Assembly: GCA_025937035.1 (NCBI GenBank)
Contig: JAICSG010000117.1
Span: 1-8,958, forward strand
Direction of reading: 5' to 3'
Source of the DNA: Thermoanaerobaculia bacterium
GTDB taxonomy: Bacteria; Acidobacteriota; Thermoanaerobaculia; Multivoradales; UBA5704
DNA: 8,958 nt
In this document: in pieces, positions 1-6,102 of the stretch
Layout of the letters: each line of letters begins with the position of its first letter
How positions within the stretch are numbered: position 1 is the stretch's first letter
The notes under the pieces: generated by a model
Database searches by the model: none
The model's input: only the letters and a program-made list of their open reading frames with translations
Told to the model about the DNA's origin: nothing
Position numbers and translations under genes: made by a program

Positions 1-548
1 CCCGCGACGTGGCCCGCGCCCAGGCCACCCAGGCGGACGAGCAGCTCCGGCTGGTCCGCAACGGCCCCTCCCGCGAGCGCATCGATCAGGCCCGCGCCCA
101 GCTCTCTCAGGCGGAAGCCGCCCTGCGGGCCACGGGGGTGGTGCTCAACAACCTCACCCTCACGGCGCCCTTCGACGGCCTGGTGACCGTGCGCCACCGC
201 GAGCCGGGGGAGATCGTGGCCGCCGGCTCCCCCGTGCTGACCCTGATCAATCCGGAGGACCGCTGGGTGCGGATCTACATCAAGGAGGACCGGGTCGGCT
301 CGGTTCACCTCGGGAGCCGCGCCGCCATCTCCTCGGACACCTATCCCGGCAAGACCTACCCGGGCGAGATCGCCTACATTGCCTCGGAGGCCGAGTTCAC
401 GCCCAAGAACGTGCAGACCACCGAGGAGCGGGTCAAGCTCGTCTACGCCGTCAAGGTGCGCATCCTCCAGGACCCCGCCTACGAGCTCAAGCCCGGCCTG
501 CCGGCGGACGTCCGGCTGCCGGAGGTGAAGGCGTCCGTAAGGGGATAA
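1..548 (+). CDS. HlyD/YbhG-family periplasmic adaptor (membrane fusion) subunit, 5'-truncated by window
   Basis: This is the C-terminal part (about 180 residues) of a periplasmic adaptor that links an inner-membrane ABC exporter to an outer-membrane channel. The reading frame is open from base 3, so the true start lies upstream of the window. The visible part begins in a coiled-coil hairpin rich in Ala, Gln, Arg and Glu (ARAQATQADEQL, ARAQLSQAEAAL). The second half of the lipoyl/barrel-sandwich domain follows (LTAPFDGLVTVRHREPGE), then a beta-barrel domain (WVRIYIKEDRVGSVHLG). The stretch AEFTPKNVQTTEERVKLVY is characteristic of the YbhG/YhiI branch of HlyD proteins, and the chain ends with the usual LKPGLPADVRLP. 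The stop lies 5 nt before the first ATPase gene, which supports one operon. The family assignment is firm. The substrate cannot be read from the sequence; characterised relatives are multidrug or cation/drug exporters. Confidence 0.93.
   Translation, partial: RDVARAQATQADEQLRLVRNGPSRERIDQARAQLSQAEAALRATGVVLNNLTLTAPFDGLVTVRHREPGEIVAAGSPVLTLINPEDRWVRIYIKEDRVGSVHLGSRAAISSDTYPGKTYPGEIAYIASEAEFTPKNVQTTEERVKLVYAVKVRILQDPAYELKPGLPADVRLPEVKASVRG
538..545 (+). promoter_or_regulatory. Ribosome binding site supporting the GTG start of ATPase 1
   Basis: The purine run TAAGGGGA overlaps the end of the adaptor gene and sits about 8-9 nt before the GTG at 554. It is the only Shine-Dalgarno-like sequence near this start and favours GTG 554 over any downstream ATG. 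It also suggests translation of the ATPase restarts right after the adaptor stop. Confidence 0.5.
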
Positions 549-553
549 ACCCT

Positions 554-1489
554 GTGCCTGCCGATCCCCTCCTCCGCGTCGAAGGCCTCACCCGCAAATT
601 CGGCGACCTGACCGCCGTCGCGGGGGTGAGCTTCGAGGTCGGCCGCGGCGAGCTGTTCGGCCTGGTGGGGCCGGACGGCGCCGGCAAGACCACCACCCTG
701 CGCATGCTCGCCGGGGTCCTCAGGCCGACCTCGGGGGACGCCCTGATGGAGGGGATCTCCATGGCGCGCGACCCGGAGCGGGCCAAGCCCCGGCTGGCCT
801 ACATGTCCCAGCGCTTCGGCCTCTACGCCGATCTGACGGTGGCGGAGAACCTCCGCTTCTATGCCGATCTCCATCTGGTGCCCCGCGCCGAGCGCGCGGC
901 CCGCCTGGAGCGGCTCTACCGGTTCTCGAACCTCGGCCCCTTCAAGGACCGTCTGGCCGGCAAGCTCTCCGGTGGGATGAAGCAGAAGCTGGGCCTCTCC
1001 TGCGCCCTGATCCATCAGCCGGAATTGCTGCTGCTCGACGAGCCCACCTTCGGCGTCGATCCGGTCTCCCGGCGCGACCTCTGGCTGATCGTCCACGAGA
1101 TGGTGGAGCAGGGGGTGACCGCGGTGGTGAGCACCGCCTACATGGACGAGGCCGAGCGCTTCGACCGCCTGGCGCTGCTGCACCAGGGGAGGGTGCTGGC
1201 CCTGGACACCCCCTCCGCGCTCCAGAAGGGCCTGGAGGGGGAGATCCTGGAGCTGCGCACCGACCGCGTGCGGGAGGCCCGCGAGGCCGCCTCCAGGCTC
1301 CCGGCGGTGCGCCGGGCCGCCATCTTCGGCGACCGCCTCCACCTCACCGTCCCCTCGGCGTCCGCGGACGGGCCGGCCGTGGAGGCCGCGCTCCGCCAGG
1401 CCGGCTTCGCGCCGCGCGAGGCCCGGCCCATCCCCCCCTCGCTGGAGGACGTCTTCATCGAGCGCATCGCCGCCGCGGAGGCCGCATGA
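554..1489 (+). CDS. ABC exporter ATPase 1 (YbhF N-terminal-half type, lacks the H-loop histidine)
   Basis: A 311-aa cytoplasmic ATP-binding subunit of an ABC-2 exporter, starting at GTG. Visible motifs are Walker A GPDGAGKTT (39-47, with Asp where Asn is usual), Q-loop Q86 (YMSQRFGLY), a good signature LSGGM (138-142), Walker B LLLLDEP with D162 and E163, and D-loop FGVDP. The switch (H-loop) histidine is absent: the sequence reads STAYMDEAE with Ala195 at the expected position. A GPDG Walker A and a missing H-loop His are, as I recall, features of the N-terminal half of fused YbhF/RbbA-type ATPases, so this looks like that half as a stand-alone gene. The C-terminal 80-90 residues form the usual accessory domain ending SLEDVFIERI. 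The stop overlaps the next start by 4 nt (ATGA). It probably pairs with ATPase 2, contributing the signature motif to the competent site. Confidence 0.95.
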   Translation: MPADPLLRVEGLTRKFGDLTAVAGVSFEVGRGELFGLVGPDGAGKTTTLRMLAGVLRPTSGDALMEGISMARDPERAKPRLAYMSQRFGLYADLTVAENLRFYADLHLVPRAERAARLERLYRFSNLGPFKDRLAGKLSGGMKQKLGLSCALIHQPELLLLDEPTFGVDPVSRRDLWLIVHEMVEQGVTAVVSTAYMDEAERFDRLALLHQGRVLALDTPSALQKGLEGEILELRTDRVREAREAASRLPAVRRAAIFGDRLHLTVPSASADGPAVEAALRQAGFAPREARPIPPSLEDVFIERIAAAEAA

Positions 1490-2433
1490 GCGCAGCCGTG
1501 GAGGTGGAGAATCTGACCAAGCGCTTCGGCGATTTCGTGGCCGTGGACGCCGTCTCCTTCTCAGTCGAGACCGGCGAGGTCTTCGGCTTCCTGGGCCCCA
1601 ACGGGGCCGGCAAGACGACCACGATCAAGATGCTCACCGGCCTGGTCCCTCCGAGCTCCGGGCGGGGGACGGTGGCCGGGCTCGACATCCTCCGGCAGGG
1701 GACGGAGATCAAGCGCCACATCGGCTACATGTCGCAGCTCTTCTCGCTCTACGCGGACCTCACGGTCGAGGAGAACATCGCCTTCTTCTCCGGCCTCTAC
1801 GGGGTGCCCCGGGAGCGGCGGGCGGCGCGGCGCGACTGGGTGCTGGAGATGGCGGGCCTCCAGGAGCAGCGCGGGCGGCTCACCGGCGAGCTCTCGCTGG
1901 GCTGGAAGCAGCGCCTGGCCCTCGGCTGCGCCGTGCTGCACGAGCCGCCGGTGCTCTTCCTGGACGAGCCCACCTCGGGGGTGGACCCCATCTCCCGCCG
2001 CGGCTTCTGGGACCTGATCTACGCCCTGGCCGCTGGCGGGACCACGGTCTTCGTGACCACCCACTACATGGAGGAGGCGGAATTCTGCCACCGGCTGGCG
2101 CTGATGAACCGGGGCAAGCTGATCGCCCTCGACACCCCGGCGCGGCTGCGGCAGGGGCTCCGCGAGCCGCTCCTCGAAGCCCGCACCAGCGACGGCACGC
2201 GGACGATCGAGACCCTGGAAAAAGCCCCTGGAGTCGCCCAGGCCGGCCTCTTCGGCCGCGCCGTCCACGTCACCCTCAAGGAGGGGGAGGACGTCGAGCG
2301 CGACCGCGCCCGCCTCGCCGAGCTGCTGGCCGGGCGGGGGATCGAGGTGGAGAGCATCGAGCCGATCGAGCCTTCGCTGGAGGATGTGTTCATCGCCCTG
2401 GTGGAGAAGACGGGCGGGGCGGTGGTGGATTGA
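1486..2433 (+). CDS. ABC exporter ATPase 2 (YbhF C-terminal-half type, degenerate signature motif)
   Basis: A 315-aa ABC ATPase starting at the ATG of an ATGA overlap with ATPase 1. Motifs in order are Walker A GPNGAGKTT (37-45), Q84 in YMSQLFSLY, signature LSLGW (136-140) where LSGGQ is canonical, Walker B LFLDEP with D160 and E161, D-loop SGVDP and H-loop His193 in TTHYMEEAE. Thus this subunit keeps the catalytic Glu and His but has a weakened signature, the reverse of ATPase 1. The LSLGWKQRL form is typical of the C-terminal half of YbhF/RbbA-like proteins (family knowledge). The C-terminal accessory domain ends SLEDVFIALVEKTG. The stop TGA overlaps the TTG start of permease 1. Inferred role: the subunit whose Walker/H-loop face performs most ATP hydrolysis in the heterodimer. 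Confidence 0.95.
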   Translation: MSAAVEVENLTKRFGDFVAVDAVSFSVETGEVFGFLGPNGAGKTTTIKMLTGLVPPSSGRGTVAGLDILRQGTEIKRHIGYMSQLFSLYADLTVEENIAFFSGLYGVPRERRAARRDWVLEMAGLQEQRGRLTGELSLGWKQRLALGCAVLHEPPVLFLDEPTSGVDPISRRGFWDLIYALAAGGTTVFVTTHYMEEAEFCHRLALMNRGKLIALDTPARLRQGLREPLLEARTSDGTRTIETLEKAPGVAQAGLFGRAVHVTLKEGEDVERDRARLAELLAGRGIEVESIEPIEPSLEDVFIALVEKTGGAVVD

Positions 2434-3545
2434 GCCCCACCCGCCTCCTCGCCGTCGCCCGCAAGGAGCTCCTGCAGCTCCGCCGGGACCCCCGCAGCCT
2501 GATGCTCGCCTTCGCGTTGCCGGTGCTCCTGCTGATCCTCTTCGGCTACGCCATCTCCTGGGACGTGCGGGACATCCGCGCCGCCGTGCTCGACCAGGAC
2601 CACTCGGCCTCCAGCCGCGACCTGGTGGACGCCTTCCGCTCCTCCGGCTACTTCACCATCGTGCGCTTCCTGGCGCGCAGCGCCGAGACCGGCCCCCTCC
2701 TGGAGCGCGGAGGGGCGCAGCTCATCCTGGTGATCCCACCGGGATTCGAGCGCGACCTCGGCGCCGGCCGCGCCGCCCCCCTCCAGGCGATCCTCGACGG
2801 CAGCGACGCCAACACGGCAACCATCGCCCAGGGGTACGCCGAGGCCGTGGTGCGCACCTGGTCCAGCCGCGCCGTGCTGCGCGGGCGCTCGGTGGTGCCG
2901 CCGGTCGATCCGGAGACCCGGGTCTGGTTCAACGAGGAGCTGGCCAGCCGCAACATGATCGTGCCGGGGCTGGTGGCGGTGATCATGATGATCATCGCCG
3001 CCATGCTCACCTCGCTCACTATCGCCCGCGAGTGGGAGCGGGGGACCATGGAGCAGCTCGCGGCCACCCCGGTCAGCCGGCTGGAGGTGGTGCTGGGCAA
3101 GCTCCTGCCCTACCTCGCCATCGGCCTGATCGACGTGATCGTCAGCAGCGTCCTCGGCGTGCTCCTCTTCAAGGTGCCGTTCCGGGGGAGCGCCGCCCTC
3201 CTGATGCTCCTCTCGGCCTGCTTCCTCACCGGCGCCCTGGGGCTCGGCCTGTTCATCTCGGCGGTGGCCCGCTCGCAGGTGCTGGCCACCCAGCTCGCCA
3301 TGATCGCCACCTTCCTGCCCACCCTGCTGCTCTCGGGGTTCATGTTCTCGATCCGCACCATGCCGGCGGCCCTGCGGGCGATCTCCTATCTCGTGCCGGC
3401 CCGCTACTTCCTGGTGGTCACGCGGGGGATCTTCCTCAAGGGGGTGGGCCTGGAGGTGCTCGCCCTCCAGGGGCTCCTGATGGCGGTCTTCGCCACCACC
3501 GGCCTCGGGCTGGCCGTGAGCCGCTTCCGGAAGGAGCTGCAATGA
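2430..3545 (+). CDS. ABC-2 type exporter permease 1 (YbhS-like)
   Basis: A 371-aa inner-membrane permease. The start is TTG at 2430, inside a TTGA overlap with the end of ATPase 2; this gives the N-terminus SPTRLLAVARKELLQLRRDP, typical of the family, and no better start is visible. Topology by eye: a cytoplasmic RKE helix, one TM segment (about 24-44, ending FGYAISWDV), a periplasmic domain of about 130 residues, then five or six hydrophobic segments from about 176 to the end. These include NMIVPGLVAVIMMIIAAMLTS and the ABC-2 hallmark TFLPTLLLSGFMF. The motifs ISWDVRD, LDGSDANTATIAQGYA and WFNEELASRN match the YbhS/YbhR/YhhJ group, whose members are about 370 aa. It should form a heterodimeric pore with permease 2. 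The 3' end overlaps permease 2 by 4 nt. Confidence 0.94.
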   Translation: MSPTRLLAVARKELLQLRRDPRSLMLAFALPVLLLILFGYAISWDVRDIRAAVLDQDHSASSRDLVDAFRSSGYFTIVRFLARSAETGPLLERGGAQLILVIPPGFERDLGAGRAAPLQAILDGSDANTATIAQGYAEAVVRTWSSRAVLRGRSVVPPVDPETRVWFNEELASRNMIVPGLVAVIMMIIAAMLTSLTIAREWERGTMEQLAATPVSRLEVVLGKLLPYLAIGLIDVIVSSVLGVLLFKVPFRGSAALLMLLSACFLTGALGLGLFISAVARSQVLATQLAMIATFLPTLLLSGFMFSIRTMPAALRAISYLVPARYFLVVTRGIFLKGVGLEVLALQGLLMAVFATTGLGLAVSRFRKELQ

Positions 3546-4663
3546 GCGTCCGGGCGAAATTCGAGCGCATCCACGAGATGGTCCGCAAGGAATTCCGCCA
3601 GATCTTCCGGGACGCGCGGATGCGCGGCGTCCTCTTCGTGGCGCCCCTGCTCCAGCTCATCGCCTTCGGCTACGCGGTGTCGACCGACGTGCGGGACGCC
3701 GCCACCTTCGTGATCGATTCCGACCAGACCCCGGCCTCGCGCGAGCTGGTGGACACCTTCACCGCCTCCGGCTACTTCCGGGTGGTGGGGCGGTCGCAGC
3801 GGCCGACCGACCTCGTGCGAGCCCTCGATCGCGGGGACGCGGTGCTGGGGTTGGTGATCCCGGTGGATTTCGAGCGCGACGTCCAGAGCGGCCGGCCCAC
3901 CAAGGTGCAGCTCCTCTTCGACGGCACCGACTCCAACGTGGCCACCGTGGCGCAGGGGTATGCCGGGCGGATCGTCCAGAGCTGGGCGGCCCGGCGGGTG
4001 CCGCAGCGGATGCCGCCGGGGGTCGACCTGCGGTCCCGGGCCTGGTTCAACCCCAACCTCGAAAGCCGCACCTACAACGTGCCGGCGGTGATCGGCGCCA
4101 TCCTGACCCTGATCTGCCTGGTGCTGACCTCGCTCGCCATCGTGCGCGAGCGGGAGATCGGCACTCTGGAGCAGCTCATGGTGAGCCCGCTCACCCCCGG
4201 CGAGCTGATCCTGGGCAAGACCATCCCCTTCGCCCTCATCGGCCTCGCCGACCTGGGGCTGATCACGGCCGTGGCCCTGCTCTGGTTCCACATCCCCTAC
4301 AAGGGGAGCGTCGTCCTGCTGCTGCTGGCGAGCGTGCTCTACATCCTTTCGGCGCTGGGGGTGGGGCTCTTCATCTCGACCATCTCGCGCACCCAGCAGG
4401 AGGCCTTCATGTCGGCCTTCCTGTTCTTCATGCCCACCCTGCTGCTCTCGGGGTTCATGTTCCCGGTCACCAGCATGCCGGCCGTTTTTCAATGGCTGAC
4501 CCTGATCAACCCGGTACGCCACTACATGGAAATCGTAAGGGCCCTGTTCCTCAAGGGCGCCGGCCTCGAAGCGCTCTGGCGGCAGTTCCTGGCTCTCTTC
4601 CTGATGGGCATCGGCATCCTCTGGCTGGCGGCGGAACGGTTCCGGAGAAGGGCGGGGAGCTAG
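3542..4663 (+). CDS. ABC-2 type exporter permease 2 (YbhR-like)
   Basis: A 373-aa inner-membrane permease, paralogous to permease 1. The start is the ATG of an ATGA overlap with permease 1. The same frame is open far upstream, but that stretch is antiparallel in composition and only shadows permease 1, so the longer start is rejected. The N-terminus (ERIHEMVRKEFRQIFRDARM) is the cytoplasmic helix, followed by TM1 (about 30-48, FGYAVSTDV), a periplasmic domain with LLFDGTDSNVATVAQGYA and WFNPNLESRTYNVPAV, and TM segments from about 183 onward, including FFMPTLLLSGFMFPV. Order and sequence parallel ybhS-ybhR of the enterobacterial ybhGFSR cluster. A strong hairpin begins 1 nt after the stop, so this is probably the last gene of the operon. 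Confidence 0.94.
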   Translation: MSVRAKFERIHEMVRKEFRQIFRDARMRGVLFVAPLLQLIAFGYAVSTDVRDAATFVIDSDQTPASRELVDTFTASGYFRVVGRSQRPTDLVRALDRGDAVLGLVIPVDFERDVQSGRPTKVQLLFDGTDSNVATVAQGYAGRIVQSWAARRVPQRMPPGVDLRSRAWFNPNLESRTYNVPAVIGAILTLICLVLTSLAIVREREIGTLEQLMVSPLTPGELILGKTIPFALIGLADLGLITAVALLWFHIPYKGSVVLLLLASVLYILSALGVGLFISTISRTQQEAFMSAFLFFMPTLLLSGFMFPVTSMPAVFQWLTLINPVRHYMEIVRALFLKGAGLEALWRQFLALFLMGIGILWLAAERFRRRAGS

Positions 4664-4664
4664 G

Positions 4665-4690
4665 CCGCCCGGGTATTCATCCCCGGGCGG
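4665..4690. terminator. Perfect 9-bp hairpin between convergent genes, probable bidirectional terminator
   Basis: CCGCCCGGG (4665-4673) and CCCGGGCGG (4682-4690) are exact reverse complements with an 8-nt loop TATTCATC. The stem starts 1 nt after the permease 2 stop and its loop contains the stop codon of the convergent HAD gene (4677-4679). There is no clear U-tract on either side, so it may stop transcription only partly, or mainly act as a 3'-end-protecting stem. Confidence 0.6.
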
Positions 4691-5324
4691 GCAGCTCGAT
4701 CTCATCAAACGAGCCCACCACCCGATCCGCCTCCCGCAGGAGCTCCCTCTCATGCGTGGTGGCCAGCCCGATCACCGGCATGCCGGCCCGGCGGGCGGCC
4801 TCGATGCCGCGGGGGGAGTCCTCGATTACCAGGCAGCGGTCCGGGGGGGCGCCGAGCTGTCCGGCGGCGTAGAGGAAGAGGTCCGGGGCCGGCTTGGCCC
4901 GGCCTCCCACATGGGTGGGGAAGTAGACCCGGGAATCGAAGAAGCTGGAGATCCCGAGCTTGCGGTCGGCCACCGCGAACAGCTCCTCGGGCATGGAGGT
5001 GGCGATGCAGGTGGCGTAGCGGCCGCGCACCCGCTCCTCGAAGAATTCCGGGAATCCTGCGGTGAAGCGCACCTCCCGCTCGAACAGCCCGCGGATGATC
5101 TCCAGCCGCTCGGCCACCAGGACGTCCGGGTCCCCCTCGACGCCGTACTGCTCCTGGAGCAGGAGGACCCCGGCGCGCTGGCCCAGGCCCGTGATCAGGG
5201 GCTTGGTGCGCGCCAGGTCGAAGGCGATGCCGCGCCGGCGGAGAAACTCCATCTCGCACCGGTCCCAGACCGTCTCACTGTCGAGGACGACGCCGTCGCA
5301 GTCGAAGAGGATGGCTTCGATCAC
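4677..5324 (-). CDS. HAD-superfamily hydrolase (subfamily IA, phosphoglycolate phosphatase / beta-phosphoglucomutase-like)
   Basis: A 215-aa cytoplasmic HAD phosphatase; members hydrolyse small phosphate esters through an aspartyl-phosphate intermediate. All four HAD motifs are present: motif I FDCDGVVLDSE (nucleophile D8, acid/base D10), motif II Ser110 in CIATSMP, motif III Lys144 in AKPAPD, and motif IV IEDSPRG with E168 and D169. Residues between motif I and about 85 form the helical cap of the C1 type, which sets the substrate; this cannot be predicted here. The start is GTG (5322-5324); there is no clear Shine-Dalgarno sequence in front of it. The gene lies 31 nt downstream of the 93-aa gene on the same strand, so co-transcription is likely. 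The stop codon sits in the loop of the shared hairpin with the ABC operon. Confidence 0.93.
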   Translation of the reverse strand: MIEAILFDCDGVVLDSETVWDRCEMEFLRRRGIAFDLARTKPLITGLGQRAGVLLLQEQYGVEGDPDVLVAERLEIIRGLFEREVRFTAGFPEFFEERVRGRYATCIATSMPEELFAVADRKLGISSFFDSRVYFPTHVGGRAKPAPDLFLYAAGQLGAPPDRCLVIEDSPRGIEAARRAGMPVIGLATTHERELLREADRVVGSFDEIELPARG

Positions 5325-5355
5325 GCTGGAAACGGGAGAGGCTCGCGGATGAGGA

Positions 5356-5637
5356 TCAGCCGCCGTTGCCGCCCTGCTGCTCGGCCCGCAGCCGCTCGGC
5401 CTCCTTCCGTCCGCGCTCGGTGAGCTTCAGCTCGACCTCGCGGTTGGCGGGAGGAAGGGTCTTGTGCTCCAGGAGCTTGAGACGCCGGAGCTCCTCGAAG
5501 TCTCCGGGATTGCTGACGACGCGGCCGGAGAGCCGGTACTGGGGCATGCCCCGTCTCTGGGAGCCCATCAGATAGGCGCCCGCATCCAACGCCAAGAGCC
5601 CGGCCCGGGCCCCCTCGGAAAGCTTGATCTCATCCAT
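5356..5637 (-). CDS. Small hypothetical protein with winged-helix-like C-terminal half
   Basis: A 93-aa protein of unknown function. The start is ATG 5637-5635; an in-frame stop (TAG) four codons upstream rules out a longer form. The first half (SEGARAGLLALDAGAYLMGSQ) is not recognised. The second half, FEELRRLKLLEHKTLP followed by VELKLTERGRKEAERLRAEQ, resembles the recognition-helix/wing/last-helix pattern of small winged-helix proteins (the 'LRRLxLLE ... LTERGRxxAERL' form seen in MarR/PadR-like and related wHTH domains). The C-terminus is a Gly/Gln tail. No Shine-Dalgarno sequence is seen. It is the first gene of the minus-strand pair with the HAD hydrolase and lies directly next to the 21-bp repeat array, so a DNA-binding role on that array is possible but is pure inference. 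Confidence 0.7.
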   Translation of the reverse strand: MDEIKLSEGARAGLLALDAGAYLMGSQRRGMPQYRLSGRVVSNPGDFEELRRLKLLEHKTLPPANREVELKLTERGRKEAERLRAEQQGGNGG

Positions 5638-5643
5638 CCGCGC

Positions 5644-5649
5644 ATTCTA
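5644..5649 (-). promoter_or_regulatory. Possible -10 element for the 93-aa gene (leaderless or near-leaderless)
   Basis: On the minus strand TAGAAT lies 6 nt before the ATG of the 93-aa gene, matching TATAAT at five of six positions. No convincing -35 box is visible. If real, transcription would begin at or very near the start codon, which would agree with the absence of a ribosome binding site. Confidence 0.25.
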
Positions 5650-5683
5650 TCCCGGGCCGCGACAGGTGAGGAGGGGGGCTCCA

Positions 5684-6102
5684 CGACCTCGAAAGGCCTG
5701 TTTGTGTCGCGAGATGACCCCTTCACGCGGCATTCCCCCGAGACAATGCCGCATGGTTGCAGCTTTATGCCGCATCATGACTCCTCCTTGCGACTCCAAG
5801 CTCAGGAAATGCCACCAGAAGGGCTCTTTTTGCCGCGAGGAGCCGCCCTGGTGCGTCATTGTCGGTGCTTTGAATGCCAGACGGCTTCGAAGCGGCGCGT
5901 TATCGGATCTTCTCGCGGCAAGAGAAGCCCTCTGTGCCGCAAGAAAGGCTATTCTTGCGACATCATCTCGGCTTAGAGGAGAACTTTGTCGCGACAATGG
6001 CGCGAGAAGCCGGGTGGTCGCTGCTCAAGGAGCGGGGAATGCCGCGAAAAGCCTCCGCCTTGCGGCATCGGGCCCCCTTCCTGCGGCAAATCAGGCCCAC
6101 CA
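5684..6102. repeat. Array of about 20 degenerate 21-bp units anchored by a TGCSGCRW core
   Basis: Cores begin at 5705, 5726, 5747, 5768, 5789, 5810, 5831, 5852, then (after one 20-nt unit) 5872, 5893, 5914, 5935, 5956, 5977, 5998, 6019, 6040, 6061 and 6082. A weaker unit precedes at 5684. In my hand alignment of the 19 units from 5705, G at position 2 and C at position 6 are each found in 18 units, G at position 5 in 15, C at position 3 in 14 and T at position 1 in 13; position 4 is almost always C or G. Positions 9-21 vary but tend to run from purine-rich to pyrimidine-rich. The core TGC-S-GCA is palindromic around its middle base, and 21 bp is two helical turns, so the cores would lie on one DNA face. 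Conservation of a codon-third position and the 1-nt slip argue against a coding heptad repeat. The array fills the space between two divergent genes. Likely a multi-site protein-binding region; a decayed tandem repeat is the main alternative. Confidence 0.8.
5986..5997. promoter_or_regulatory. Perfect 12-bp palindrome inside the array
   Basis: TTGTCGCGACAA is its own reverse complement. It falls within the poorest-matching unit (5977-5997), its TG offset about half a unit (10 nt, one helical turn) from the array register. It is the most operator-like single site in the region. Confidence 0.45.

Noticed and set aside
2384..3541. In-frame upstream extension of permease 2 (open from 2384)
   Set aside because: The extra stretch is a Pro/Arg/Gly-rich shadow of permease 1 in another frame; the real N-terminus begins at the ATGA overlap at 3542.
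2064..4753. Long antisense frames opposite the permease genes
   Set aside because: His/Glu/Gly/Gln-rich shadow products without start signals; the sense strand carries clear ABC-2 permeases.
5884..5893. 10-bp palindrome GCTTCGAAGC
   Set aside because: A perfect palindrome, but short, isolated and off the array core; chance cannot be excluded, so it is not listed as a site.
5684..6102. CRISPR array
   Set aside because: The period of 21 bp is too short, the repeated core is only about 8 nt and is not identical between units, and no cas genes are present.
5684..6102. Plasmid replication origin (iterons) or partition centromere
   Set aside because: No rep or par gene and no DnaA boxes or AT-rich unwinding region were seen in the window; the idea cannot be excluded for genes outside it, but there is no direct support.
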